The notes beneath the pieces were generated by a model. The model saw only the letters and a program-made list of their open reading frames with translations. It was not told the origin of the DNA and did not search any database. The position numbers and the translations under genes were made by a program. A DNA stretch of 64,000 bases from Parabacteroides goldsteinii (GTDB lineage Bacteria > Bacteroidota > Bacteroidia > Bacteroidales > Tannerellaceae), in NCBI RefSeq assembly GCF_015550595.1, contig NZ_JADNBB010000002.1:372001-436000 (forward strand), read 5' to 3'. Shown piece by piece: positions 10,501-18,908 of the stretch (position 1 is the first letter of the stretch; each line of letters opens with the position of its first letter).

Positions 10501-11481
10501 GCTTATGCCCGTAAATTAGTAGAGTTGCATGGGGGTAGCATCGGCGCTTATAACAATAAAGACGGTGGAGCAACTTTCTATTTCGACTTGCCTATGGTAC
10601 AGGTACTTGTGTCGGAAGAGCCGGATGTGGTAATTGCAAGCGCAACGGATAATGGCATAGCAACGAAAAGAAATGTATGTGATGCACAAGCCGATAAATC
10701 GCTTTCTAAATATACATTACTGATAGCAGAAGATGAACCTGATTTACGAAACTACTTGTCTAGTGTTTTACAGGCCGACTTTAAGCAGGTTTATGTGGCG
10801 GAAGACGGTGAGAAAGCCTGGGAACTCTTGGGGCAATATCAGCCTGATCTGGTAGTCAGCGATGTCATGATGCCCCGTATGGATGGTTACGAATTGTGCC
10901 ACCGGATCAAAAACGATGTGACGGTCAGTCATATACCAGTGGTTTTGCTTACAGCCCGGGCCGATCAGGCAAGTTCGGTCGAAGGGTATAAATCCGGTGC
11001 GGATGTATATCTGGCGAAACCATTCGATGTGGATTCCCTGTTGGTGGTCTTGCTGAATATATTAAAGCAACGCGATCAGCTCCGCATACGTTACCGCCAG
11101 TCCGGTTGTCTGTTTTCTCCGAAAGAGGATGCTGTAAGTAATGCGGATGAACAATTCATGCAAAAATTGAATACATTGATTCATGAAAATCTGAGCAATC
11201 CGGATTTGAATGTAACCTTTATTGCATCCGGGATGGCAATGAGCCGTACGACACTTTACAGCAAGTTCAGCCACTTGTCGGATATTTCTATCGGCGACTA
11301 TGTAATCCGGTTCCGGATGGTAGAGGCTTGCCGCTTGCTTTCCTCCTATAAAGAAATGACTATTCAGGAGGTGGCAGACCGTACTGGTTTTTCCAGTTCT
11401 CGTTATTTTAGTACGGCTTTTAAACAAAGTTACGGTATGACTCCTACGGAATATCGTCGTAATAATAAATTTTCATATTAA
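7534..11481 (+). CDS. Hybrid two-component system sensor/AraC regulator (HTCS)
   Basis: A 1315-residue one-protein signalling system of the inner membrane. Order: signal/anchor 1-28; periplasmic two-component propeller repeats to about 690 (repeated VWIGT/MWMGTDGGG strands); Y_Y_Y-like domain about 700-755; membrane helix about 765-788; histidine kinase with NISHELRTPLT (phospho-acceptor His812) and ATPase motifs (DQGIGLA, GSGIGLAYA); receiver with Asp1110 in DVMMPRMDG; C-terminal AraC-type double HTH about 1190-1310. HTCS proteins usually bind a sugar in the periplasm and switch on the adjacent Sus locus, so the susCD pair at 1213-6450 is the likely target (inference). Met at 7540 is an alternative start. 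Confidence 0.95.
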   Translation: MIMQVFKNYLQLYLFLFFVFLTGKLCAAPRYYFKQISLENGLSQSSVKCVLVDDRGVMWIGTRFGLNRFDREKITVYQEEKGNPYSLPYNDVVFLEQDANKNIWVGTSRGVARFDRDARKFLHQEIDGQPVVASCSLLLPEGIYFLGKKGIFYYSYEEKEIVRCELKVPFVSSPNYAYLYNEKERKVILSFRGNGLWWYYPDTGDMERISFVPEGNISSLYVDSLKHIWVAVYNKGVFCYDDEGRLIEHLEAPDRLSHNVVQDMREKDGELWMATDGGGINIYNYKDKSVKGIMHLSGDRHSLPVNSFACLYIDEEDNVWAGSIRGGLIGIKPVFMTTYRDAPPGASYGLSFESVTSMYEDRDGKIWMGTDGGGLNRFNPKTETFLEYQQTSGMKIVSIMPYNDSDLLLSSFGDGLYRFNKLTGECHEFRLNWENVQKDLFTRGNAVRLYAIDEYRFCLLSDNYLYVYDARKQQFEALPEGALPNLVAPRFVSGDSCYVSSSTALYMFDILHKQLHPIFVAGKDIGTITSVKQGKDKRFWLGTSSGLYVYDSTLQKLDTVDTKLFIGVMSLAFDDSDRLWISTNDGLYACVPHEKRVVVFGESDGVFTREFLPQPALKVTSGDIYISGVEGVVRIRPNQEFQKEEDFSVSLINLALDGSPIHPDGIFGEQAISIPWDYSTLGLSVIVKEKDLMRKKLFRFYIKGDREDLLETSSHAYSLPSLVPGNYELWVSYSKRNGDWSKPLKLLTVNVIPPLWLRVWFQILVIFIVLGVVGCGAWLVMKRKERELVLTMKEHERKFYEEKVRFMVNISHELRTPLTLIYAPLKRLLKSGKVTDKEVSRQLDGMLLQTSRMREIVDMVLDAQKSDTNGNVMDIRFYDLNDWLRAVTDDFTPEFKARGICLEFKLDATIEKVPFDAAKCRVVLSNLLINAMKFSDSNTLLAITTERVEKNIRISLADQGIGLAHVDMDRLFSHFYQGDHNRKGSGIGLAYARKLVELHGGSIGAYNNKDGGATFYFDLPMVQVLVSEEPDVVIASATDNGIATKRNVCDAQADKSLSKYTLLIAEDEPDLRNYLSSVLQADFKQVYVAEDGEKAWELLGQYQPDLVVSDVMMPRMDGYELCHRIKNDVTVSHIPVVLLTARADQASSVEGYKSGADVYLAKPFDVDSLLVVLLNILKQRDQLRIRYRQSGCLFSPKEDAVSNADEQFMQKLNTLIHENLSNPDLNVTFIASGMAMSRTTLYSKFSHLSDISIGDYVIRFRMVEACRLLSSYKEMTIQEVADRTGFSSSRYFSTAFKQSYGMTPTEYRRNNKFSY

Positions 11482-11760
11482 CGTTCGATGAGTTTGCTCC
11501 CTCTATCATCACTGGCATAGAAAATACTTGGTAATTGTTCAAAGTCGGCATCTATTCCCGCTTCTTTTAAAACTGTTTCGATATCTGAAATTGATTGTAG
11601 ACAGGAGCGGTAAGCGGTTACCATGGGCCATAAGGGCTCCTGTTATGCTAGAACCGATAATTACTATATCTGTATCCAGATTTTTTTGTTCAAGGGATTG
11701 TAATAATCAAAAAAGAGGATTTTTGATTATCCAGTAAGGTTGTCCTGAATGTAAGTCCAT
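11482..11760 (-). pseudogene. Decayed FAD-dependent (D-amino-acid oxidase type) oxidoreductase
   Basis: Reading the minus strand from ATG at 11760 gives MDLHSGQPYWIIKNPLF and then a stop. The same frame continues with a Rossmann nucleotide-binding start, DTDIVIIGSSITGALMAH. A frame change and deletion then lead to AYRSCLQSISDIETVLKEAG and a Ser-Ile-Phe-Tyr-Ala-Ser segment before the trace ends at the HTCS stop codon. The family is normally about 370 residues, so most of the gene is gone. A nonsense codon, a frameshift, an internal deletion and loss of the 3' end show it is dead. Family naming is from memory of the N-terminal motif. Confidence 0.7.
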
Positions 11761-11844
11761 AGTTATACGTTTTTCTTATTGTTGAATTTTTTACTTTTTG
11801 TTTCCATACTATTGTTTTTGGGAGAAAAGTTGAAAATGTATTAT

Positions 11845-12354
11845 TTATGTATATTGAAAATCTTTCAGTTTTTCTTGTAATTGTTTGCGTGCGAAAAAAA
11901 TTCTACTTTTTATCGTTCCTAAAGGTATATTGAGCTTTTCTGCAATTTCATTATATTTATAACCATTTAAAAATAAAGAAAATGGAATTTTCACTTCATC
12001 GTTCAATTCTGTAATAGCTTTTGTGATTTCCTGAATTTGATAGATTTTGTCAGGGGAACCAGAAATATTATCATTGACTATATTCAGATTGTACAGGTCT
12101 GTATCTTGATCAATCCTAGTCTGTATACGTACAATCTTATGGTAGTTATTAATAAAAAGATTGCGCATTATAGTCATAACCCAGCCCGTAAAATTGACAT
12201 TGTCTACAAATTTCTCTTGATTATCCAGTACTTTCAGCATAGTGTCTTGTAACAGATCTAGGGCATCATCCCTGTTAGCAGTTAGTTTGATAGCGAAGTT
12301 CATCATGTGATTTTGTAGTCCGAGTAATTTTTGTTGAATTTGTATTCTGTTCAT
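11845..12354 (-). CDS. ECF-type RNA polymerase sigma factor (orphan)
   Basis: A 169-residue sigma-70 family factor with region 2 (DALDLLQDTMLKVLDN; FTGWVMTIMRNLFINNYHK) and region 4 (FLNGYKYNEIAEKLNIPLGTIKSRIFFARKQL). The open frame extends upstream to 12495, but Met at 12354 is chosen because the family begins there and the upstream residues are non-conserved. A -7 element (minus strand TAGATTTG, 12390-12397) lies 35 nt upstream. No anti-sigma factor is adjacent; neighbours are pseudogenes, so its partner may have been lost or lie elsewhere. Confidence 0.88.
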   Translation of the reverse strand: MNRIQIQQKLLGLQNHMMNFAIKLTANRDDALDLLQDTMLKVLDNQEKFVDNVNFTGWVMTIMRNLFINNYHKIVRIQTRIDQDTDLYNLNIVNDNISGSPDKIYQIQEITKAITELNDEVKIPFSLFLNGYKYNEIAEKLNIPLGTIKSRIFFARKQLQEKLKDFQYT

Positions 12355-12573
12355 AATACTTGTTTTTGTTAATATTTTTTTTTCTGTCGCAAATCTATTT
12401 TTTAAGTTAATTATATTGTGTTCGATTTTGTGCGAAAAGATTCCAATATTGTTTTTTATTCCGTTATGGCTTATATATCGGATGATTTTGAACATTTTCT
12501 AAACAATGAGTTTTAATGATTATGTGAAAGTAACTTACTATACTCTCCTTGGTCAAATTAAATTATTAGAATC

Positions 12574-12900
12574 ATGTACAAAAGTCACTTGTTTTTTCCT
12601 GTTATCATTAACCATGATTAGTTTTGCCTCGTGTAGTAATGATGAGATGTAGTCTGTTCGCAAGTTGTATGAGATTCAATTTATCCAATAAGTAACACGG
12701 AATATATTAAAACTGCAGGACCCATTATATCTACCCTATGGGGACAAAGAGCTTTTTATAATTATAAAATGCCTAATAATTGTTGTAAAATTTGATCAGT
12801 CTCTTAATCTTCCACAGGATGTGTTGCTGTTGCAGTAGTTCAAATAATGGCATATTATCGTTATTTTTCAATTTACAATTATAATGATTGTTTCGAATGA
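12574..12900 (+). pseudogene. Decayed C10-family (streptopain-like) cysteine peptidase lipoprotein
   Basis: ATG at 12574 opens a short frame; a shifted frame then gives a lipoprotein signal end LLSLTMISFASCSND and a stop. Back in the first frame comes AGPIISTLWGQRAFYNY, the conserved start of C10 proteases, then two stops, then TGCVAVAVVQIMAYYRYF, the catalytic Cys region of the family, then a final stop. The His-containing second half is absent. Living members are about 400 residues or more, so this is a truncated and disrupted relic of a secreted protease. Confidence 0.75.
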
Positions 12901-13046
12901 TTCTATGTGGGAGAATAAATATGATGAATAATGGTTGTAAATGCTTTGTCTTTAATTGTTTTCTCCGAGAAATAACGAATTTTTTATTTCTGTATGCTTG
13001 AAAGTTTTACCTTTGTCCTGTAAATCATCATTATCTATATGAATAT

Positions 13047-15953
13047 ATGAATGAAACCATTCTGAACGGTTTATTAAATCTGTTTGCTGTTTTTGCTTCG
13101 GCGGTGCGCATCGAGGAACAGCAGGCAAGCCGTGCGGTTCATTTTTATTTGTCCAGTCATTTTGGTGTTCGTTCTCATAAAGAGTATATTGAGTTATACA
13201 GTGAGTTGCGGAGTATGTACGATGATCCTCTTTTTCCAGTGGATAAGGAGGGAGTGGTACATAATATCTGTGAGCAGATGAAGGTGAAGCTGATGGCGGA
13301 AGAACAACTTCTTCTCCTGATCCGTTTTGTGGAGTTTGCTTATTCCAATAGTGAAGAGTTTGAGAACCATCTGTCTCTTTTTCATCTGGTGGCTGATATT
13401 TTTGCCATTCCACAGGAAGAGTTTGATGACATACTTGCATTTATAATCGGGAAACCGTCTTCTTCTTTACTTCTTATCAGTGGAGAAGAGACTGAAGCTG
13501 AAAACCATATAACCCGTAAGGGAATGGACGGATTTATCCGTGTACTCTTTATCCGTCGGTTCGATAAGCAGATATTTACCTATTATGGCTCAGGGGTCGT
13601 TTTCATGAACGATATCCCTTTATCATCGGGAATATTTTATGCCTGGCAGCACAGTAGCGTATTGAAGGGGCCTTTATTTCTTCCGGTTTATTACAGTGAC
13701 TTATTGACTGTCTATAATAAGAATGAACGGAAAGAAACGATTTCTCTGGCTGGTAGAGGTTTGAATTTTACTTTTAAAAATAGCTCCAACGGACTGCATA
13801 ACTTTTCATTCAACCTGGAGTCGGGACAACTGGTTGCCATTATGGGAGGAAGTGGAGTCGGTAAGTCTACTTTACTGGGTATCATGAACGGTAATATCCG
13901 CCCGGACGAAGGGACTATAACCGTGAACGGCTATCCGTTGGATGCTCCTGAAGCCCGGCAACTGATCGGTTTTGTTCCGCAAGACGATTTGTTGATTGAA
14001 GAACTTACCGTTTATCAGAACCTCTGGTTTACGGCCCGTCTTTGTTTTGCCCGTCTCTCGGATCCGGAGATTAAAGAACGGGTCGATACGGTCCTGAAAG
14101 ATTTGGATCTGGAAGGTATAAAAGATCTGGAAGTCGGTTCGCCTATCCGTAAAACGATCAGCGGCGGACAACGTAAACGGTTGAATATCGCTCTCGAATT
14201 GATTCGTGAGCCGGCTATTCTGTATCTGGATGAGCCTACCTCCGGTTTGTCTTCGTCAGATTCAGAGAAAGTTATCATGCTGTTGAAGGAACAGACCCAC
14301 CGCGGAAGGCTGGTTGTCGTGAATATTCACCAACCATCGTCGGAAATCTATAAGTTGTTCGACCGTCTTTGGTTGTTGGACCGGGGAGGGTATCCTATCT
14401 ATGATGGGAATCCGATAGAAGCGATTATCTATTTCAAGCAAGCGGCCAAATATACTGATCCGGATATCAGTGTTTGCAGTACCTGCGGAAATGTCAATCC
14501 TGAATTGATATTGAACATTATAGATTCGAAGAAAATAGACGATAGCGGTAACCAGACGAATATCCGGAAGTTTACCCCCGAGGAATGGCATGAGAAATAT
14601 GTCTCGGCGCGACCAGCTTACACCGTTGCCGAGGAGAAAGATTTACCTGACAGCAAACAGCGGAAACCTTCCTGGTTTAAGCAATTCTGTATTTTCCTGG
14701 AACGGAATATCCGAACAAAGTTGGTTAATAAACAATATCTGGCAATCACCTTACTGGAAGCTCCTTTATTGGCATTGATTGTCGCTCTGCTTACCCGTTA
14801 TGTGGATGGTGACGAGTATACTCTGCTTGCCAATAAGAACTTTGTGTCTTATATCTTTATGTCGGTTATTGTCGTGACCTTTATGGGGTTAAGCATAAGT
14901 GCCGAAGAGATTATAAAAGACAAGCCTATCCTGAAGCGTGAGCATTTTCTTCGTTTGAGCCGCAGTAGTTACCTTACTTCCAAGATGGTCTACCTTCTGA
15001 TAGTATCGGGACTACAATCTTTGCTTTTTGTTTTAGTGGGGAATTTTATCATTGGAGTAGGATGGGAGATGTTCGGTATCTGGTGGAGTATCCTTTGGGC
15101 TACCTCTTTCCTGGCAAACCTGACGGGATTGATCTTGTCGCAGTCGATGAATTCTGTTGTAGCCATCTATATCACGATCCCTCTTTTGCTTATTCCGCAG
15201 ATATTACTTTGTGGATTGGTGATCAAGTTCGATGACTTGAATACCCGTGCATCGAAGGAAAATAAAGTGCCGCTGATCGGTGAAATCATCCCTTCACGCT
15301 GGGCTTTCGAGGCCTTGATGGTGGAGCAGTTTGCCGATAATGCTTATAACCAGGCTTATTTTCCAATCGAAAGAGAAAAGTATCTGGCACAGTATTATGA
15401 GAATATACATGCGAAAGAGGTGCGTCGGCTGGCTGAACAACTGGAAATAAAGGATGATTCCGACAAACGATTGACGATAGAAAATGAACTGGCTGTGTTG
15501 GGACGTGCTGCCCGTATTGCCCCTTATGCGAAGGGCGAAAGCTATCTGTCGTATTTGGATAAGGTGGATACGGCTCTGCATGAACGTGCGCATAACTTTA
15601 CTGCTTATCTGGATCAGGTGCAACAGGAAGATATACGTGAGAAAGGAGTTGAGTGGGTAACTGCCCAAAAGAAAGAACACCATAATTCTGCTATCGAAGA
15701 TCTGGTGATGGGAGCGGGTGGACGTAATTTCTATAAAGAGTACGGCCATCGTATTTATCCTGCGATAGGTCAAATATATGTAGTGCCGGATAACCTGTAT
15801 GGCAGAGCTCCTTTCTATGCTTATGAGAAAAACTTGGGTGGTATTTCAATTTCTACGTATAATTTTAATTTATTGATTATAGGTTTCTTTGCATTTATAG
15901 CGATTATCGCTATATTCGCAGAGTTTCCGGGACGTTTTCTGAGAGAAGATTAA
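13047..15953 (+). CDS. ABCG-like ABC transporter, fused ATPase and permease with TerB-like N-terminus
   Basis: A 968-residue inner-membrane protein. Residues 1-135 are helical and TerB-like (tentative). A linker is followed by an ATPase with Walker A GGSGVGKST at 267-275, signature ISGGQRKR near 372 and Walker B ILYLDEPTSGLSS near 391. The remainder is an ABC-2 type permease with helices around 575-600, 608-630, 655-675, 690-735 and at the C-terminus. A long charged insert (about 770-900) lies before the last helix. The domain order ATPase-then-membrane is that of ABCG exporters. Substrate is not evident. A lipoprotein gene follows after 34 nt and may be co-transcribed. Confidence 0.88.
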   Translation: MNETILNGLLNLFAVFASAVRIEEQQASRAVHFYLSSHFGVRSHKEYIELYSELRSMYDDPLFPVDKEGVVHNICEQMKVKLMAEEQLLLLIRFVEFAYSNSEEFENHLSLFHLVADIFAIPQEEFDDILAFIIGKPSSSLLLISGEETEAENHITRKGMDGFIRVLFIRRFDKQIFTYYGSGVVFMNDIPLSSGIFYAWQHSSVLKGPLFLPVYYSDLLTVYNKNERKETISLAGRGLNFTFKNSSNGLHNFSFNLESGQLVAIMGGSGVGKSTLLGIMNGNIRPDEGTITVNGYPLDAPEARQLIGFVPQDDLLIEELTVYQNLWFTARLCFARLSDPEIKERVDTVLKDLDLEGIKDLEVGSPIRKTISGGQRKRLNIALELIREPAILYLDEPTSGLSSSDSEKVIMLLKEQTHRGRLVVVNIHQPSSEIYKLFDRLWLLDRGGYPIYDGNPIEAIIYFKQAAKYTDPDISVCSTCGNVNPELILNIIDSKKIDDSGNQTNIRKFTPEEWHEKYVSARPAYTVAEEKDLPDSKQRKPSWFKQFCIFLERNIRTKLVNKQYLAITLLEAPLLALIVALLTRYVDGDEYTLLANKNFVSYIFMSVIVVTFMGLSISAEEIIKDKPILKREHFLRLSRSSYLTSKMVYLLIVSGLQSLLFVLVGNFIIGVGWEMFGIWWSILWATSFLANLTGLILSQSMNSVVAIYITIPLLLIPQILLCGLVIKFDDLNTRASKENKVPLIGEIIPSRWAFEALMVEQFADNAYNQAYFPIEREKYLAQYYENIHAKEVRRLAEQLEIKDDSDKRLTIENELAVLGRAARIAPYAKGESYLSYLDKVDTALHERAHNFTAYLDQVQQEDIREKGVEWVTAQKKEHHNSAIEDLVMGAGGRNFYKEYGHRIYPAIGQIYVVPDNLYGRAPFYAYEKNLGGISISTYNFNLLIIGFFAFIAIIAIFAEFPGRFLRED

Positions 15954-15987
15954 AAAAGCTGGAATATAAATTATTAAATAAAGTAAC

Positions 15988-16815
15988 ATGAAAAAGAGTG
16001 TATTAAGCGTGCTTGCAATAGCCGCATTAATGGTAGGCATGGCTTCCTGTAATGGAACTAAGAAATCTGATGATGCCCAGAAAACGGAAGAAGCTGCCGT
16101 TATAGCCGGTAAAGCTCCGAAAGATTTGTTGACAGAAGAGGTAAAACAGGAAACTGTTAAGTTCCTGGCTGATATGCCGGAGTCTGAGCTTCCTTATCGT
16201 TTGTCAAGCGGCGAAGTTCAGGTTAAAGTGGCTGATTTGACATATATGCTGCCGGTAGCTAAAGCTGCTGAACTGAGTACTGCTACACAGAAAGCACGTG
16301 CACTTGGCATGTATATGGCTGATTACAACGTATTGAAAGCTATCGGCCAGCCTACTGCTGAGGTAGAAGGTGCCATCGTAAAACTGGCTACAGACCTGAA
16401 TGTTTCTTTTGTATTGGATATCCTGAAAGAAGAAGCTCCGAAAGATGCAACTAAAGAGCAATTGCAGGCTTTCATGAATGCACAGGAAGATAAGATCATC
16501 GATAAGATGGCTGCAGAAAATAAAATAGATGTACAGATCGAAATTTTAGGTGCATCTTCTGCTGAATATGCTTGTCTGCTTGCTAATCCTACATTGGTTG
16601 TTAAGGGGGATGCTACATCTGCCGGTTTGTCTGCCAATATGGAAAAACGTGTGACTATGCTGGAAGAAGTAGTTGCCGACCTGGCTTCTTATTATCCGGA
16701 TCTTCAACAGCTGGGTACAACCATCAGTCCCCTGAAAGAAAAAGTAACAACAATCCAGGATGCCAGAGCTGCTAATGCAGAAATCATGGGTATCCGTGAT
16801 GCTTTGCTGAAATAA
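15988..16815 (+). CDS. Putative lipoprotein, unknown function
   Basis: A 275-residue protein with a lipoprotein signal peptide ending MASC (Cys21), then a low-complexity Lys/Asp/Glu/Ala linker and an all-helical body. It lies 34 nt after the ABC transporter and ends at a strong bidirectional terminator, so it is probably the last gene of that transcript. The family is unrecognised. A periplasmic accessory role for the transporter, or a role linked to the converging signalling operon, are both guesses. Confidence 0.85.
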   Translation: MKKSVLSVLAIAALMVGMASCNGTKKSDDAQKTEEAAVIAGKAPKDLLTEEVKQETVKFLADMPESELPYRLSSGEVQVKVADLTYMLPVAKAAELSTATQKARALGMYMADYNVLKAIGQPTAEVEGAIVKLATDLNVSFVLDILKEEAPKDATKEQLQAFMNAQEDKIIDKMAAENKIDVQIEILGASSAEYACLLANPTLVVKGDATSAGLSANMEKRVTMLEEVVADLASYYPDLQQLGTTISPLKEKVTTIQDARAANAEIMGIRDALLK

Positions 16816-16838
16816 GTACATATATATAATGTATATAA

Positions 16839-16880
16839 AAAACGGAGATGTACCGATCGGTGCATCTCCGTTTTTTTATC
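16839..16880. terminator. Bidirectional terminator
   Basis: AACGGAGATG/CATCTCCGTT stem with A-run on the left and T-run on the right, placed between convergent genes (lipoprotein and receiver-PP2C phosphatase). It can serve both strands. Confidence 0.9.
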
Positions 16881-16893
16881 CGCTAAAAGAAAA

Positions 16894-18057
16894 TTAGCCT
16901 TGATACGTGATGGACAACAACGTGATGTCGTCCGATTGTACGGCTCCGACAACGAACTTTCCTACCTTCTCTGTTATTTTATCAACGATCTCTTTCGGAC
17001 TCTTTCCGATCAACTCCTGACAGTTTTCAAGTAACCGTTGTTCACTGTATTGCTCGTGGCGGGTATTCATCGCTTCTGTGATTCCGTCTGTGTAGAGCAA
17101 CAGGTTGTCTCCCGGCAATAGCTGTAAAGTCTTTTCGTGATAGGTGATATCGTCTATGCTTCCTAATATAAAGTCGTTTGTCAGCGGTACGGATACAACT
17201 GTATTATCTGCTTTCATCAGGACAGGAGGGTTATGTCCCGCATTGCAGTAGGTCACGAGACCGGTATTCAGGTTCAGTATGCCATAGAATACGGTAACAA
17301 ACATTTCATTTATATTTTCCTGACAAAGAAATGCATTTGAACGTTGCATACACATGGCTGCTGAGTTTTCGTTCAATGCGATTGTCCGGATAACTGTCCG
17401 GCTGATCGCCATAAAGATGGCGGCCGGGACTCCTTTTCCTGCAACATCTGCAATTACGAATCCCAAACGATCCTGGTCTATGCGGAAGAAATCGTAAAAG
17501 TCGCCTCCCACATATTTAGCCGCACTCATATAGGCGTAGATATCGAATGACTTCAGTTCCGGAAACGGCGGAAACGTTTTCGGCAGGATGGTCTGTTGTA
17601 TTTCCTGGGCGATATGCAAGTCATTACGGATAGACTCCAGTTGTGAGTGTTCCTGTTGTGCCTTCTTGATGAAGGATATCTGTTCGGCTGCCTTTTCGAT
17701 CGTACGTTCCAGGTCTTCCAGGTTGATTGGCTTTGTCGTAAAGTCAAATGCCCCCTGGTTCATGGCACTACGGATATTCTCCATATCGCCGTAGGCTGAG
17801 ACCATGATACATTTCAGAGCTGGATTCTGCATCTCGTTTATTTTGGCAAGCAATGTCAACCCGTCCATTTCCGGCATGTTGATGTCACTTAATATAACAT
17901 CGAAATCCGGTTGGACAAGCATGAGTTGGAGTGCTTCCAGTCCGTTATGCGCAAAATAGAATTCATATTCTCCTTTCTTTATCTTGCGACGGAAGTATTG
18001 GGTAAGCAACCTTTCCAGGTCTAATTCATCATCTACACTTAATATTTTTATAGCCAT
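16894..18057 (-). CDS. Response regulator with PP2C/SpoIIE-type Ser/Thr phosphatase output
   Basis: A 387-residue cytoplasmic protein: receiver domain 1-125 with phospho-acceptor Asp58 in SDINMPEMDG, a helical linker, and an RsbU/SpoIIE phosphatase about 185-385 with metal-binding motifs GGDFYDFF, DVAGKG and TDGITEA. In partner-switch systems such phosphatases dephosphorylate a STAS anti-sigma antagonist; the STAS protein at 20453 in the same operon is the natural substrate. The receiver would let the histidine kinases in the operon control it. It is last in the operon, 14 nt after the kinase gene. Confidence 0.92.
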   Translation of the reverse strand: MAIKILSVDDELDLERLLTQYFRRKIKKGEYEFYFAHNGLEALQLMLVQPDFDVILSDINMPEMDGLTLLAKINEMQNPALKCIMVSAYGDMENIRSAMNQGAFDFTTKPINLEDLERTIEKAAEQISFIKKAQQEHSQLESIRNDLHIAQEIQQTILPKTFPPFPELKSFDIYAYMSAAKYVGGDFYDFFRIDQDRLGFVIADVAGKGVPAAIFMAISRTVIRTIALNENSAAMCMQRSNAFLCQENINEMFVTVFYGILNLNTGLVTYCNAGHNPPVLMKADNTVVSVPLTNDFILGSIDDITYHEKTLQLLPGDNLLLYTDGITEAMNTRHEQYSEQRLLENCQELIGKSPKEIVDKITEKVGKFVVGAVQSDDITLLSITYQG

Positions 18058-18071
18058 GACTTTTGTCTCTG

Positions 18072-18908
18072 TTATTGTTGGATAGGAATAGAAATGGTAA
18101 AACGGGTATATTCGCCGGGACAGGACTCCATCTCGATCGTACCGTTGTGTTTTTGTTCGATAATCGATTTAGTGATCGATAACCCCAGGCCGGTACCTTC
18201 TCCGATCGGCTTTGTAGTGAAGAAAGGAGTATAAAGTTTCTTCTTAACCTCTTCGGAAATACCCTGTCCGTTATCTTCTATAACCAGGGCGATACGGTCG
18301 CCTTCTTTCTTTAGGGAAACCTTGATAGTGGGCTGGTAAGCTGTGTCGGCTGCCTCTTTCGACTTGCTGAATACGGCATAACAGGCGTTGTTCATCAGGT
18401 TGAGAATGGCACGGCTGAAGTCTTGCGGTATAACCTTTACCAATGGCAAGTCGTCGGCATAATTCTCTTGTATAGCTACGTTGAAGCTTTTATTATTCGC
18501 TCTGACAGCATGGTAAGAAAGCCATATATATTCTTTGGTCAGCTGTTGCAGGTCGGTTGGGATATATTCGTCGTCTTTGCCACGCGAATAGAGCAGGATA
18601 CCACGTACAATGCTCGAAGCGCGGTTGCCGTTTTCTTCGATCTTACTCATATTCCCTTCCAGGTCAGACATAATTTCTTTGATCTCTTCGACCGAGTCTT
18701 CCGGTAATGCATTCCCGAGCTCGTCCAGCACTTCCTGCATATCCTTTAGTAACTTCTGCGAAACTTTGCTGAAATTGATTACGAAGTTGAGTGGATTCTG
18801 TATCTCATGTGCAATACCGGCACTCAATAATCCGAGCGAAGCCATCTTTTCCTGCTGGCTGATCTGCTTCCGCAGATTCTCAATTTCTTTTTGGGTATTC
18901 TCATTCAT
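18072..18908 (-). CDS. Soluble sensor histidine kinase
   Basis: A 278-residue cytoplasmic kinase without membrane helices. An N-terminal coiled coil leads to the H-box LGLLSAGIAHEIQNPLNF with His34, and the ATPase domain has N-box NLMNNACYA, DNGQGIS, FFTTKPIGEGTGLGLSI. It should phosphorylate the receiver encoded 14 nt downstream. It overlaps the upstream kinase gene by 8 nt, so the two are translationally coupled and may form a heterodimer (inference). Confidence 0.93.
   Translation of the reverse strand: MNENTQKEIENLRKQISQQEKMASLGLLSAGIAHEIQNPLNFVINFSKVSQKLLKDMQEVLDELGNALPEDSVEEIKEIMSDLEGNMSKIEENGNRASSIVRGILLYSRGKDDEYIPTDLQQLTKEYIWLSYHAVRANNKSFNVAIQENYADDLPLVKVIPQDFSRAILNLMNNACYAVFSKSKEAADTAYQPTIKVSLKKEGDRIALVIEDNGQGISEEVKKKLYTPFFTTKPIGEGTGLGLSITKSIIEQKHNGTIEMESCPGEYTRFTISIPIQQ

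Noticed and set aside
11528-11737. 69-codon plus-strand frame after the HTCS gene
   Set aside because: The minus strand here reads as pieces of an FAD oxidoreductase, so the plus frame is a by-product of the pseudogene.
12952-13440. 162-codon minus-strand frame over the ABC transporter start
   Set aside because: Pro/His/Gln-rich translation without domain, wholly explained as the shadow of the N-terminal transporter domain.
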